64,000 nucleotides of DNA from Haloarcula pellucida. GTDB taxonomy: Archaea; Halobacteriota; Halobacteria; Halobacteriales; Haloarculaceae. The stretch covers positions 1 through 64,000 of the forward strand of contig NZ_BMOU01000006.1 in the NCBI RefSeq assembly GCF_014647235.1, given 5' to 3'. Numbering within the stretch: the stretch's first letter is position 1; the number at the start of each line of letters is the position of its first letter. Positions 39,249 to 47,980 of this stretch are shown piece after piece. A model generated the notes under the pieces. The model searched no databases. It was not told the origin of the DNA and saw only the letters and a program-made list of their open reading frames with translations. A program made the translations under genes and the position numbers.

Positions 39249-40376
39249 ATGGACGTGTTGGTTACCGACGGCTTCGAGAAGAAGTCGCTGACGGTGGTCA
39301 GGGCCGTCCAGTCCGTCGCCGACGAAGTCGGGGTGGTCGCACAGTTTCCGTTCTCGCTGACGGCCGCCTCCCGGTTCACCGCTCGGGACCACCGCATCGA
39401 GGCCGACGACGCCGCCGACTACGCGGCCCAACTCGCCGGCGTCGTCGAGGAGTACGGCTACGACTACGTCCTGCCGGTCAGCGGACGCACGACGGAAATC
39501 GTCTCGGAACACCGCGAGACGATTCCCGCCCCGCTCGACCCGATTCTCCCGCCGAAACCGTCGTTTCGTCGGGCCATCGACAAGCACGACCTGCACTCGC
39601 TGGCCGGCGAGTTCGACATCCCGACGCCCACGTCGGTCCGTATCCGGTCGTCGTCGGACGTCACACGCGCTGTCGAGACTGTCGGCCCGTCGGGCGTGTT
39701 CAAGACGGGGAGCGAGACGGAGCCACGTTTCCTCCGGTACGTCGGGTCCCCGGCGGAACTCCGGTCCACGTACCGGACCTACACGGAGACCCACGACTCC
39801 GACCCCGTCTATCAGGCCTACCTGAACGGCCGGGGCCGGGGCTTCTTCGGTCTCTACGTCGACGGGGAGTGCCGCGGCCACTACGCCCACCGGCGTATCC
39901 GCGAGTCGCCGCCGTCGGGTGGCAAGAGCGTCTGTGCCGAGTCCCTCTCGGACCCGGAACTGTACGCGTACGCCGACCCCCTGCTGTCGGCACTCGACTG
40001 GAGCGGCGTCGTGATGCTGGAGTTCAAGAACGACGCCGACGGAACCCCTCGACTGCTCGAGTGCAACCCGAAGTTCTGGGGGTCGATGGGGCTGGGGGTC
40101 GCCTCGGGGATGAACTTCCCGTGCGCGCTGCTGGAGTACCTCTCCGAGGGGACGGTGCCGGCGTTCGAATTCACGCCGGCCCGGTACCACTGGCCGCTCT
40201 CCGGCGACCTCCTGCACGCCGTGAAACGTCCGCGGAGCGCTCCGGCGGTCGCCACCGATCTGCTCTCGCGGTCGACCCAGTCGAACCTCCAACTCACGGA
40301 CCCGCTCCCTCACGTCGTCGAGGGCGCTCGCGCGATGGCGTCGGCCGTCGTCAGCGTCGACGGCCCGGTCAACTGA
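39249..40376 (+). CDS. ATP-grasp carboxylate-amine ligase-like protein
   Basis: A 375-residue ATP-grasp protein. Features: N-terminal Rossmann-like half with SFRRAIDKHDLHSLAGEFDI, a central ATP-grasp lid GRGRGFFGLYVDGEC and the metal-binding ending MLEFKNDADGTPRLLECNPKF (Glu and Asn ligands). These enzymes join a carboxylate to an amine or thiol. The divergent neighbour is a glycosyltransferase, so decoration of a cell-surface molecule is possible. The TATA-like region TTTGTAATTACAATC lies upstream. Confidence 0.85.
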   Translation: MDVLVTDGFEKKSLTVVRAVQSVADEVGVVAQFPFSLTAASRFTARDHRIEADDAADYAAQLAGVVEEYGYDYVLPVSGRTTEIVSEHRETIPAPLDPILPPKPSFRRAIDKHDLHSLAGEFDIPTPTSVRIRSSSDVTRAVETVGPSGVFKTGSETEPRFLRYVGSPAELRSTYRTYTETHDSDPVYQAYLNGRGRGFFGLYVDGECRGHYAHRRIRESPPSGGKSVCAESLSDPELYAYADPLLSALDWSGVVMLEFKNDADGTPRLLECNPKFWGSMGLGVASGMNFPCALLEYLSEGTVPAFEFTPARYHWPLSGDLLHAVKRPRSAPAVATDLLSRSTQSNLQLTDPLPHVVEGARAMASAVVSVDGPVN

Positions 40377-40456
40377 CTGTCGGTGGCCCGGTACGGCCCG
40401 AACCGTACGCCGAGTCGGCCGGTTGAACTAAGCCCCAGTCTCTCGATACGCTGGGT

Positions 40457-41401
40457 ATGTCACTGGTTACTTTCGGCGAGACGGCGCTCCGCTTCGCCCC
40501 GCCGGACGGACAGCGCTTCGAGACGGCCCGCGAGGTACGGATGCGGGCCGACGGCACGGCGAGTACCGTCGCGGCGACGGCGAGCAGACTCGGCGGCGAC
40601 GCCGTCTGGCTCTCGAAACTGCCGGACACGCCGCTGGGCCGTCGCGTCGTCGCCGAACTCCACGAGCACGGACTGGAGACGGACGTGGTGTGGGCCGACG
40701 CCGACGACGGACGGCAGGGCCTGACCTTCTACGAGGACGCCGCAGCGCCCCGGGCGGACCGCCTCCTGCAGGACCGCGGCGACACCGCGATGGCGACGCT
40801 CACGCCCGGCGAGATACCGATGGGGCGGATTCAGAACGCCGACGTCGTGTTCACTGCCGGGTCGATGGCCGCCCTCTCGGCGACGGCGGCGGAGACGGCC
40901 GGAGCGCTCCTCCGCGCCGCGCCGGGGATGCGGGCGTTAGACCTCGATTACCACCCGGGGCTCTGGAGCGCCGAGGCCGCCCACGACACGCTCTCGGATC
41001 TGTTCGACGCGGTGGACTTGCTGTTCGCGAGCGAGGATCAGGCGAAGGCCGTCTTCGACAAGACGGGGCGGCCCCGCGAACTCGTCCATACCCTCGCGGC
41101 CGAGTACGACTTCTCTCGGGTCATCCTCACGCGCAGCGAACACGGCGTCGTCGCCTACCACGACACCGTCGTCCACGAACAGGACGCCTTCGAGACGGCC
41201 GCCGTCGATAGCTCCGGGCAACACGCCGCGCTGGTCGGGGCCGTCCTCCAGCGACTCGCCGACGGCGCGCCGACCGACGACGCACTCGCGTACGGGAGTG
41301 CCGCGGCGGCGCTGACCCGGACGATGCCCGGGCCGCTCACACCGCTCGAACAGGCCGAAGTCGAACGCCTCGTCGAGTCACAGTCCGACCGCGGTCGGTG
41401 A
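40457..41401 (+). CDS. PfkB-family sugar kinase-like protein, degenerate active site
   Basis: A 314-residue ribokinase fold protein starting MSLVTFGETALRFAPP. The sugar-binding N-terminus and FASEDQAKAVF segments fit PfkB. However, the usual DTTGAGD signature reads D251-S-S-G254-Q-H-A257: the catalytic base Asp is Ala and the anion hole glycine is changed. It may be inactive as a kinase or use another chemistry. Similar GQH variants may occur in other haloarchaea (from memory). Confidence 0.82.
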   Translation: MSLVTFGETALRFAPPDGQRFETAREVRMRADGTASTVAATASRLGGDAVWLSKLPDTPLGRRVVAELHEHGLETDVVWADADDGRQGLTFYEDAAAPRADRLLQDRGDTAMATLTPGEIPMGRIQNADVVFTAGSMAALSATAAETAGALLRAAPGMRALDLDYHPGLWSAEAAHDTLSDLFDAVDLLFASEDQAKAVFDKTGRPRELVHTLAAEYDFSRVILTRSEHGVVAYHDTVVHEQDAFETAAVDSSGQHAALVGAVLQRLADGAPTDDALAYGSAAAALTRTMPGPLTPLEQAEVERLVESQSDRGR

Positions 41402-41479
41402 TCGGAGACTGGCTGGAAACTCCTCTCTGACCGGAATAAGTCGACTATACTGTTAACGCGGGCTCCCTTACCACCGCGT

Positions 41480-42721
41480 ATGTCCTCGTTTCGCTCGGCG
41501 CTCGTCCTCGCCGTCGTCCTCGCCGTGGTCGCTCCCGTCGGCGTCGGTGCCGCGCAGGGTGACCGGGTGACGCTTACGGTCACCGTCGTCGACCAGAACG
41601 GCGACCCACTGAGCGACGTCGACGTCTACGCCACGTGGAACGACGGAGCGGGCGGCCCGGTCAACGAGACGACGCGGGCCAACGGACAGGCGCTCCTCGA
41701 CGTTCCCGAGGGTGCCGACGTGCGGATTCACGTAGACGACGACAGGTACATCCGCAACTCGCCGTACCTCGTCGCCGACGCGACCGCCCGGTCGGTCGAG
41801 GTGCCGGTCTCGAAGAGCGCCAGTGCGACGCTGACGGTGCGTGACACCGAGGGGTCCCCGGTCGAGAACGCACGGGTCCAACTCTATCGGTCGGGCCAGT
41901 TCGTCACGGACCAGCGCACGGACGCCGACGGCGTGGTCGAGACGCCCACAGTCGAGGCGGGCGAGTACCGCGTCCTCACGTCGAAAGACGGCTACTTCCG
42001 GAACTCCACGCGACTGGCGGTCACCGGTGAGACTGCGGCGACGCTGACGCTCGAAGAGGGGTCGGTGCTTGTCACCGTCACCGTCACCGACGACCACTTC
42101 CGGAGTCCCCGACCGCTTCGAAACGCCTCCGTCGCCGTCCCGTCGGTCGGCACCGTCCAGACGCTCTCGGACGGCGAGGCGACCATCAGCGTCCCGGTCA
42201 ACGGCCAGTACACGCTCGAAGTGACCAAGGAGGGCTACGAAACCAGTCGACGGCAGGTTCGGGTCCGCGAGTCGCCCACGTCGGTCGACGTGGCCATCCG
42301 GCGGACGCCCCGGATCGAACTCGCGCCCGCCAACGAACGGGTCGTCGTCGGCGAGACGGTCCGTCTCGAAGCGACCGACGAGTACGGCGACCCCGTGGTG
42401 AACGCGACCGTCACGCGGAACGGGGAGACTGTCGGCACGACCGACGACGCAGGCGTCGCGACGGTCCCGGTCGACGCCGCGGGGAACGTGACCTTCACCG
42501 CGACGGCGGGCGACCTCTCGGCGACGGCCAGCGTCGAGGGTATCGACCCGGACGCGACGGACACGTCGACCGAGACGGCTACCGAGACGACGACGCCGAC
42601 GGACACCGAGACGCCGACCGACGGCGGCGGACTGGTCGGCGAGAGCGGGCCCGGATTCACGCCGGTGACGGTCGTCGTCGCACTCGCCTTGCTCGTGGTG
42701 CTGGCGCTCCGGCGGCGGTAG
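41480..42721 (+). CDS. Secreted PGF-CTERM protein with carboxypeptidase-regulatory-like repeats
   Basis: A 413-residue exported protein. Signal peptide (about 1-24, ALVLAVVLAVVAPVGVGAA), then four Ig-like carboxypeptidase-regulatory domains of the type VVDQNGDPLSDVDVYATW and VRDTEGSPVENARVQLY, a Thr-rich linker (TDTSTETATETTTPTDTET) and the tail SGPGFTPVTVVVALALLVVL plus arginines, the PGF-CTERM archaeosortase signal. Probably surface-anchored and glycosylated. Confidence 0.9.
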   Translation: MSSFRSALVLAVVLAVVAPVGVGAAQGDRVTLTVTVVDQNGDPLSDVDVYATWNDGAGGPVNETTRANGQALLDVPEGADVRIHVDDDRYIRNSPYLVADATARSVEVPVSKSASATLTVRDTEGSPVENARVQLYRSGQFVTDQRTDADGVVETPTVEAGEYRVLTSKDGYFRNSTRLAVTGETAATLTLEEGSVLVTVTVTDDHFRSPRPLRNASVAVPSVGTVQTLSDGEATISVPVNGQYTLEVTKEGYETSRRQVRVRESPTSVDVAIRRTPRIELAPANERVVVGETVRLEATDEYGDPVVNATVTRNGETVGTTDDAGVATVPVDAAGNVTFTATAGDLSATASVEGIDPDATDTSTETATETTTPTDTETPTDGGGLVGESGPGFTPVTVVVALALLVVLALRRR

Positions 42722-42759
42722 CGGGACCCTTTTGGGCGCGAGGCACCCATCCGTGAGCA

Positions 42760-43845
42760 ATGACTGTCCTCGAGGAAGTACACGCTGCCCACGAGGCGAC
42801 GTTCCGTGAGGTCGGCGGCCGCCGCGTCGTCGACACCTACGGCCGTCCCGAGCGAACCCACCGCGCGGTTCGGAACGTCGTCGGGGTCTGTGAGTTCGGC
42901 TACGGCGTCCTCGTCGTCACCGGCGCGGACCGGGTCGAGTACGTCGACAACGCCGTCTCGAACCGCGTCCCCGACGCAGACGGGCAGGGCTGTTACGCGC
43001 TCTTACTCGACCCGCAGGGCCGCGTCGAGACGGACATGTACGTCTACAACGCTGGCGAGCGCTTGCTCGTCTTTACCCCGCCACAGGAAGCTACAGCGCT
43101 GGCCGAAGAGTGGCAAGAAAAGACGTTCATCCAGGACGTCGACGTCCGGGTCGCGACCGACGACTTCGCCACCTTCGGCGTTCACGGCCCGAAGGCCACC
43201 GAGAAGATTGCGAGCGTCCTCCATCAGGCCGCCTCGCCCGAGGCACCCCTCTCGTTCAACCGGGGCGAACTCGGCGACGTGGGCGTCTCGGTCATCCGCA
43301 CCGACAACCTCGCCGGCGAGGAGAGCTACGACGTGGTGTGTGCGGCCGAGGACGCCGAACCGGTGTTCGATACGCTCGTCAACCGCGGACTGAACGCCGT
43401 CCCCTTTGGCTACCGGACGTGGGAGACGCTCACCATGGAGGCCGGGTCGCCGCTGTTCGACACCGAAATCGAGGGGCACGTCCCGAACGAACTCGGTCTG
43501 CGCAACGCCTTAGACTTCGATAAAGGGTGTTACGTCGGGCAGGAAGTCGTCTCCCGCATCGAGAACCGTGGCCATCCTCCGTCCCGGCTGGTCGGCCTCG
43601 CCGTCGACGAACTGCCCGACGCCGGTGCCGCCGTCTTCGCCGGGGACGAACACGTCGGCGAGGTCACCCGCGCCACCAACAGTCCGATGCGCGAGGCACC
43701 CATCGCGATGGCGGCGGTCGACTGGGACCTGCCAGACGCGGCCCTGACGGTCCGCGTCGACGGCGAGGGCGTCGAGGCGACGCGGACCGACCTGCCGTTC
43801 GTCGAGGGCTCCGCGGTGTCGGCGCGACTCCCCAGTTACGAGTAG
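42760..43845 (+). CDS. GcvT/YgfZ-family folate-binding protein
   Basis: A 361-residue aminomethyltransferase-fold protein. The YgfZ-type signature FDKGCYVGQEVVSRI lies near residues 254-268. Such proteins include glycine-cleavage T protein and the folate-dependent Fe-S assembly factor YgfZ/IBA57; the KGCYxGQE motif favours the latter, but annotation in haloarchaea as T protein is common. A T-rich element (CTTTTG, 42728-42733) lies about 30 bases upstream. Confidence 0.88.
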   Translation: MTVLEEVHAAHEATFREVGGRRVVDTYGRPERTHRAVRNVVGVCEFGYGVLVVTGADRVEYVDNAVSNRVPDADGQGCYALLLDPQGRVETDMYVYNAGERLLVFTPPQEATALAEEWQEKTFIQDVDVRVATDDFATFGVHGPKATEKIASVLHQAASPEAPLSFNRGELGDVGVSVIRTDNLAGEESYDVVCAAEDAEPVFDTLVNRGLNAVPFGYRTWETLTMEAGSPLFDTEIEGHVPNELGLRNALDFDKGCYVGQEVVSRIENRGHPPSRLVGLAVDELPDAGAAVFAGDEHVGEVTRATNSPMREAPIAMAAVDWDLPDAALTVRVDGEGVEATRTDLPFVEGSAVSARLPSYE

Positions 43846-44093
43846 CCCACGTCGTCTTCCGCGAACGCCGGTTCGCTCGGATAGTACTCGACGGTCACCA
43901 GCGCCGTGTACGTCGAGAGCGCGGCGAGACACGTCCCGCCGACCTGCGTCACCGCCGTCGGCGGGACTCCGACGGTCTGGAACTGGTGCGGTGCGAGGCT
44001 GTGCCAGAGCCCGAGGACCGTCCCCGCGACTGCCGCCGCGAATCGCGGGCGGCCACGCTGGCGACGGTAGCTACGTTGGACCGAGTCGCCGCT
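43836..44093 (-). pseudogene. Coding-like frame without a normal start, in frame with the upstream gene
   Basis: Eighty-five codons from the TGA of the gene at 44094 to the TAA at 43836, with strong haloarchaeal codon bias and a membrane-like product: FAAAVAGTVLGLWHSLAPH, TCLAALSTYTALVTVEYY and an acidic tail. There is no ATG, TTG or upstream GTG start in frame; the only GTG is near the middle. It is in the same frame as the 75-aa protein upstream, separated by one stop. It could be a lost start, a stop read-through or a true gene using an unrecognised start. Confidence 0.5.
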
Positions 44094-44321
44094 TCACTCG
44101 ATGAGCGGGAGGACGATGCCGAACACGAGCGGCGAGAGCAGGCCCAGCAGGATGCCGAGCGCCACCATGTCGGTCAACAGTACGTTACTCCACGCCGGGA
44201 ACGGGCCGAGGAGCGTGTGGCCGAGAAGTTCGCCGAGCGCGCCGAACGCGAAGAGGCCGACACCGAGGAAGAAGCCCCGTTTCGCCAACAGTCCGTGGTC
44301 CATATCGCGGTACTGTGTCAT
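44094..44321 (-). CDS. Small membrane protein, DUF7860-like (75 aa)
   Basis: A 75-residue protein starting MTQYRDMDHGLLAKRGFFLG with two hydrophobic segments and the ending GIVLPLIE. The pattern LGHTLLGPFPAWSNVLL matches the haloarchaeal DUF7860 type (name from memory). Function unknown. See the adjacent in-frame coding-like stretch. Confidence 0.75.
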   Translation of the reverse strand: MTQYRDMDHGLLAKRGFFLGVGLFAFGALGELLGHTLLGPFPAWSNVLLTDMVALGILLGLLSPLVFGIVLPLIE

Positions 44322-44404
44322 ACTCGCCGGGTCGCTGTGGACCCACTAACCGCTTGCGCTTTGCGGGGAAAGGGTTATAATTCACATCGGCATACGCATC
44401 GCTG

Positions 44405-44653
44405 ATGAACGGACTCGCCTCTGAATCGCTGGCTGAACTGCTCGGCCTCCTGCTCTCTGCGCTGGTCGCCGGCCTACTGACCGTCGTCGGCGCCCTCACG
44501 GAGAGCGCCGGGCTCTCGAACCTGCTCGCCGGCCAGTCGGTGTTCGGCCTCTGGGAACTGTGGATGGGCGCCGTCTTGCTGTATGCCGGCCTCTACATGC
44601 TCGGCTACAAGCGGGTGTGGCTGGGACTTCGGCAGACGGTGGCGGCGAACTGA
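44405..44653 (+). CDS. Small membrane protein (82 aa)
   Basis: Two hydrophobic helices, about residues 11-31 (ELLGLLLSALVAGLLTVVGA) and 50-68 (LWELWMGAVLLYAGLYMLGY), and a short basic C-terminus. It ends one base before the convergent GGR gene stop. No family recognised. Confidence 0.7.
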   Translation: MNGLASESLAELLGLLLSALVAGLLTVVGALTESAGLSNLLAGQSVFGLWELWMGAVLLYAGLYMLGYKRVWLGLRQTVAAN

Positions 44654-45781
44654 TCACGACCGAGACAGCAGCGCCTTCAGTTGCTCGCGGGAGAACAGCG
44701 TCGTCGGCCGGTCCATGTGGACGCCGATTTCGCCTTCGAACGCCTTCAGGCCCGCCTTCTGAACCACTTTCGGTACCGAGTAGCCCGCCCGAACGGCGTG
44801 GCCAAGTCGTATCTCCTGTCGCAGGTCGTCGCGCCACGCGCGTTCGTAATCGCCCAGCGTCGCCGGGTCCTCGGGGTCGATTTCGCGGGCCGCGTGGTCC
44901 GCGGCGGTCATGCCGTAGAGGATGCCGCCGCCGGTGAACGGTTTCGTCTGGGCGGCGGCGTCGCCGATAAGGAACGACCGCCTGCCCGTGACGCGTTTCG
45001 GCGGGCCGATGGGGATGAGGCCCGAACAGCGCCGTGTCACGTTTGCGTCGTAACCGTCCGTAAACGTCTCGAAGCGCTCCCGGGCGTCGTCGCCCGGCGG
45101 CACCGCCAGTCCGTACTCGACGCCCGCCTCGCCGCGGGGGATGCGCCACGCGAAGAACTTCGGGACGGTGAGGTGGACGTCGACGAAGTCACCGTGGTCG
45201 GCCGTCTCGTCGAACCCGAGGACCCCGTGGAGCAGTTCGTCGGGTTCGGGGAGGCCCAGTTCCCGCCGGACGCGGCTCTTGGGGCCGTCACACCCGGCGA
45301 CCATCCTCGCGCGGTGGGTCTCGATACCGTCCGGGCCTTTCACCTCGACGGTGACGTGGTCCGCTCGCGGGTCGTGTTCCTCCCCGCTCGCGTTTCCGAG
45401 GGTCTCGCGACCCTCGCTAACCCCGACGACGGTGTGTTCCTCGCGGACGTCGGCCCCGGCCTCGCGAGCGAGTTCGGCGAGGTGGCGGTCCAGTCCGACG
45501 CGGTCGATGACGTTCGAGATGACCTCGTCCTTGTAGAAGGGGTGGGCGTCGCTGCCCGGCCCGTCGGTGTGGAAACGCGCGCCGGACACCTCGTTCTGGA
45601 GCAGTTCGTCGCGGGCGTCGTCGGTGTAGGCCCAGACGTCGGTACTGACGTGGCCCGAACAGGCCAACGGTTCCCCCACCGTCCCCTGTTCGAAGGCGAG
45701 GACGTCGTATCCCTGCTCGGCGGCCCGCCGGGCGTAGCGGGCGCCAGCGGGGCCGACACCGACGACGACGACATCGTGCAT
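44654..45781 (-). CDS. Geranylgeranyl-reductase-family flavoprotein
   Basis: A 375-residue FAD-dependent oxidoreductase. The dinucleotide motif is G8-V-G10-P-A-G13 in VVVVGVGPAGARYARRA, with GCDGPKSRVRRELGL and GDAAAQTKPFTGGGILYGM. The latter is typical of geranylgeranyl reductases, which saturate isoprenoid chains of archaeal lipids and other prenyl groups. It may act on digeranylgeranylglycerophospholipids or on another prenyl substrate. The natural start is ATG 45781 (MHDVVVV). Confidence 0.9.
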   Translation of the reverse strand: MHDVVVVGVGPAGARYARRAAEQGYDVLAFEQGTVGEPLACSGHVSTDVWAYTDDARDELLQNEVSGARFHTDGPGSDAHPFYKDEVISNVIDRVGLDRHLAELAREAGADVREEHTVVGVSEGRETLGNASGEEHDPRADHVTVEVKGPDGIETHRARMVAGCDGPKSRVRRELGLPEPDELLHGVLGFDETADHGDFVDVHLTVPKFFAWRIPRGEAGVEYGLAVPPGDDARERFETFTDGYDANVTRRCSGLIPIGPPKRVTGRRSFLIGDAAAQTKPFTGGGILYGMTAADHAAREIDPEDPATLGDYERAWRDDLRQEIRLGHAVRAGYSVPKVVQKAGLKAFEGEIGVHMDRPTTLFSREQLKALLSRS

Positions 45782-45882
45782 ACGTGTCGCGTCGGCGCCG
45801 CGAGACAAGTACTTTCTCGATTCGTGTCGGAAACGGCCGGGACGCTCTCGTCTCGAACAGGCAAACGGCGTGCTGGCTCGTC

Positions 45883-46332
45883 TCAGTTACCGATCGCGGG
45901 CGGCCGTGCGTGGCTGTTTCGTTCCGCGAGCCAGCCGCCGAGTCGCCCGCCCGCCCAGCCCAACAGCACGGAGAGCCCGACGACCAGTCCGAGTATCGCC
46001 ACCAGAAAGCCGGCCGTCAAGACGCTCGCCGCCGCGATGAACGGCAGCGAACCGCCCAGTGCGGTGGCGGCGCCGAGGACCTCCGCCAGTAGCAAGGCGA
46101 CCGGCAGAGCGCCGACGAGTCCGGTCCGGACGCCGACGGGGCTACTCTCGAGGCCGTGTCGCTTCGCGAGGTAGCCGGTGGCCACTGCGGCGACGAACAC
46201 CGACGAGAACGCCATCGATTCGCCGCTGCTCCAGTAACTGGCCACGGTGAACGGAATCGTCGCTAGACCGCCGAGGATGGCGTACGTCCAGCTCACACTC
46301 AGTTCGGGGTGGAGGGAACCAATCCGGGTCAC
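45883..46332 (-). CDS. DUF5518-like membrane protein
   Basis: A 149-residue protein with four predicted membrane helices, separated by short loops (LGGLATIPFTVASYWSSGE, VFVAAVATGYLA, GALPVALLLAEVLGAATAL, LILGLVVGLSVLLGWAGG-type). It starts at GTG 46332; a TTG two codons upstream is less likely. The topology resembles haloarchaeal DUF5518. Function unknown. Confidence 0.7.
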   Translation of the reverse strand: MTRIGSLHPELSVSWTYAILGGLATIPFTVASYWSSGESMAFSSVFVAAVATGYLAKRHGLESSPVGVRTGLVGALPVALLLAEVLGAATALGGSLPFIAAASVLTAGFLVAILGLVVGLSVLLGWAGGRLGGWLAERNSHARPPAIGN

Positions 46333-46439
46333 AACCAATTATTCTCGACCGACCTACATAAATTCAACCTAGGCGCCACGACTGAGGGCCGGTGGTCGGG
46401 TCCTGACGATATTTGTCGCTTCAGCCCGTCTCGATCGGT

Positions 46440-46826
46440 ATGGCAGCGTATCAGCCAGGGGTGTGTAACATCGGCTCGACACAGCGGCGCGCCCGGCGAC
46501 AGGCCGGTATCGGGTCGTTCGGCGTCGCCGCGGCTATCGTCCTCGCGGTCGTCCTCTCGGTACTCCCGACCAGCACGCTTTGGGCCACCGCGCCGTTCCT
46601 CTTTGGCGGGTGGCTCGGCGTCTTACAGGACTACTTCCAATTTTGCGTCGCCTTCGGGGCGCTGGCCCGGTACGACCTCTCGGGGTCCGGCGGGGCCGCC
46701 GGGTCGGTCGCCGAACGCGAGGCCGTCGCCGCCGACCGGAAGCGGGCCGCGACAATTCTCGGCATCGCGGCCGTCCTGACCGTCGTCTCGACGGCGCTCG
46801 TCGTCGCGTTGGGCTCGTTCCTCTAG
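46440..46826 (+). CDS. Membrane protein (128 aa)
   Basis: Helices at about residues 25-45 (GVAAAIVLAVVLSVLPTSTL), 50-70 (APFLFGGWLGVLQDYFQFC) and 108-128 (ILGIAAVLTVVSTALVVALG), with a hydrophilic linker. A TATA-like GATATTTG lies about 28 bases before ATG 46440. It overlaps the convergent propeller gene by 4 bases. Confidence 0.72.
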   Translation: MAAYQPGVCNIGSTQRRARRQAGIGSFGVAAAIVLAVVLSVLPTSTLWATAPFLFGGWLGVLQDYFQFCVAFGALARYDLSGSGGAAGSVAEREAVAADRKRAATILGIAAVLTVVSTALVVALGSFL

Positions 46827-47779
46827 ACGACGGCGAGGCCGCGTGGCACCTGCTCGTACGCCGCCTCCCACGACCCGACCCGGTCCCACTCCGCACCCTC
46901 GACCGACCGGAACAGGCCGTGGTTCGTCACCGCGCATATCGCCCCGTCGGGGTCCGGGGCCAGCACGGCCCGCGCGAGGCCGTCCGGGCCCGGCAGGCCG
47001 TCCATCGCCGCCGTCCACCCGTCGCCGGTCCAGCGGTAGACGTAGCTCTCGCCGGTCGTCACGTGGGCCGACCGGGGACCGCGGGCGGCCGAGACGACCA
47101 CGCAGTCGGGGTCGTCGGGGTGGACCGCCAGCCCCCACACGTAGCGGTGGTCGAGGCCGTCTTGCGGGTACTGCCACGTCTCGCCGCGGTCTTCTGACTG
47201 GGCGTAGCCGTCGCCGGCGGCCGTGTACACTCTCGCCGGAGCGTCCGGATGGACCGCCAGCGTGTGATTGTCGCGTCGCCCGCCAGCGGGGTGGTCGACC
47301 CACGTCTCGCCGCCGTCTTCGGTCCGGACGAACGCCCCGGCCTCGATGGCGACGTACACCCGGTCGGGGTCGTCCGGGGCGACGGCCAGCCACCGGACGT
47401 GGTGGGTGTGGGGCCGCGGCGGGAACGACCACCGTGAGGCGGAACCGAGGTCCGTGAGCCCCCCGCACTCTGTCCACGTCTCGCCGCCGTCCGTCGACCG
47501 ATAGACGGCGCTCGGTTCGGTGCCGGCCCACACTCCGTCAGGGTCGCGTGGACTGACGGTGACGCTCGTGACGCGGTCCCCCGCGTCCAGCACGCGCTCC
47601 CACGTCTCCCCGCCGTCCGTCGTCCGCTGGAGTCCGGCGCCGACCGTCCCGACGAAGGCCCGGTCGGGCGCTCGCTCGTCGGCGGCGACGCATTCGAGCG
47701 TGTGGTCGCGCAGGCGCTCGGTCCACTCGCCCGACCCGACGAGCAACCGGTCAGAGAGAGCGGCGTAGCAGGTGTCCAT
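46823..47779 (-). CDS. BNR/Ycf48-like beta-propeller protein
   Basis: A 318-residue protein built of repeated blades, each with an aspartate-box-like string: RTTDGGETWERV, YRSTDGGETWTEC, RTEDGGETWVDH and QSEDRGETWQY. Such BNR/sortilin-type propellers occur in sialidases and in photosystem-assembly factor Ycf48. There is no signal peptide and no catalytic site, so a structural or sensing role is likelier. Confidence 0.88.
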   Translation of the reverse strand: MDTCYAALSDRLLVGSGEWTERLRDHTLECVAADERAPDRAFVGTVGAGLQRTTDGGETWERVLDAGDRVTSVTVSPRDPDGVWAGTEPSAVYRSTDGGETWTECGGLTDLGSASRWSFPPRPHTHHVRWLAVAPDDPDRVYVAIEAGAFVRTEDGGETWVDHPAGGRRDNHTLAVHPDAPARVYTAAGDGYAQSEDRGETWQYPQDGLDHRYVWGLAVHPDDPDCVVVSAARGPRSAHVTTGESYVYRWTGDGWTAAMDGLPGPDGLARAVLAPDPDGAICAVTNHGLFRSVEGAEWDRVGSWEAAYEQVPRGLAVV

Positions 47780-47818
47780 ACCACGCCTACGTCGGCGAGG
47801 GGCAGAAAGATTGCGCGC

Positions 47819-47935
47819 TCACCGGCTGACCGACCGGGTCAGCGCGACCACGTACAGCGCGATGAAGCAGGCCCCGAGGAACTGCTTCGACCGGCGGCGC
47901 GCTGTCCGGTCGCCGTCCGCACCCGACCAGACCAT
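47819..47935 (-). CDS. Possible single-helix membrane peptide (38 aa)
   Basis: A 38-residue frame, MVWSGADGDRTARRRSKQF, followed by LGACFIALYVVALTRSVSR: a basic N-terminus and one predicted helix. It sits between the propeller and the S9 peptidase genes on the same strand. It is short and has no recognised family, so it may be chance. Confidence 0.4.
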   Translation of the reverse strand: MVWSGADGDRTARRRSKQFLGACFIALYVVALTRSVSR

Positions 47936-47980
47936 CAGTACTCGAACCCGTCGGCAGGGACCGTAATACGTGCTGTCCGC

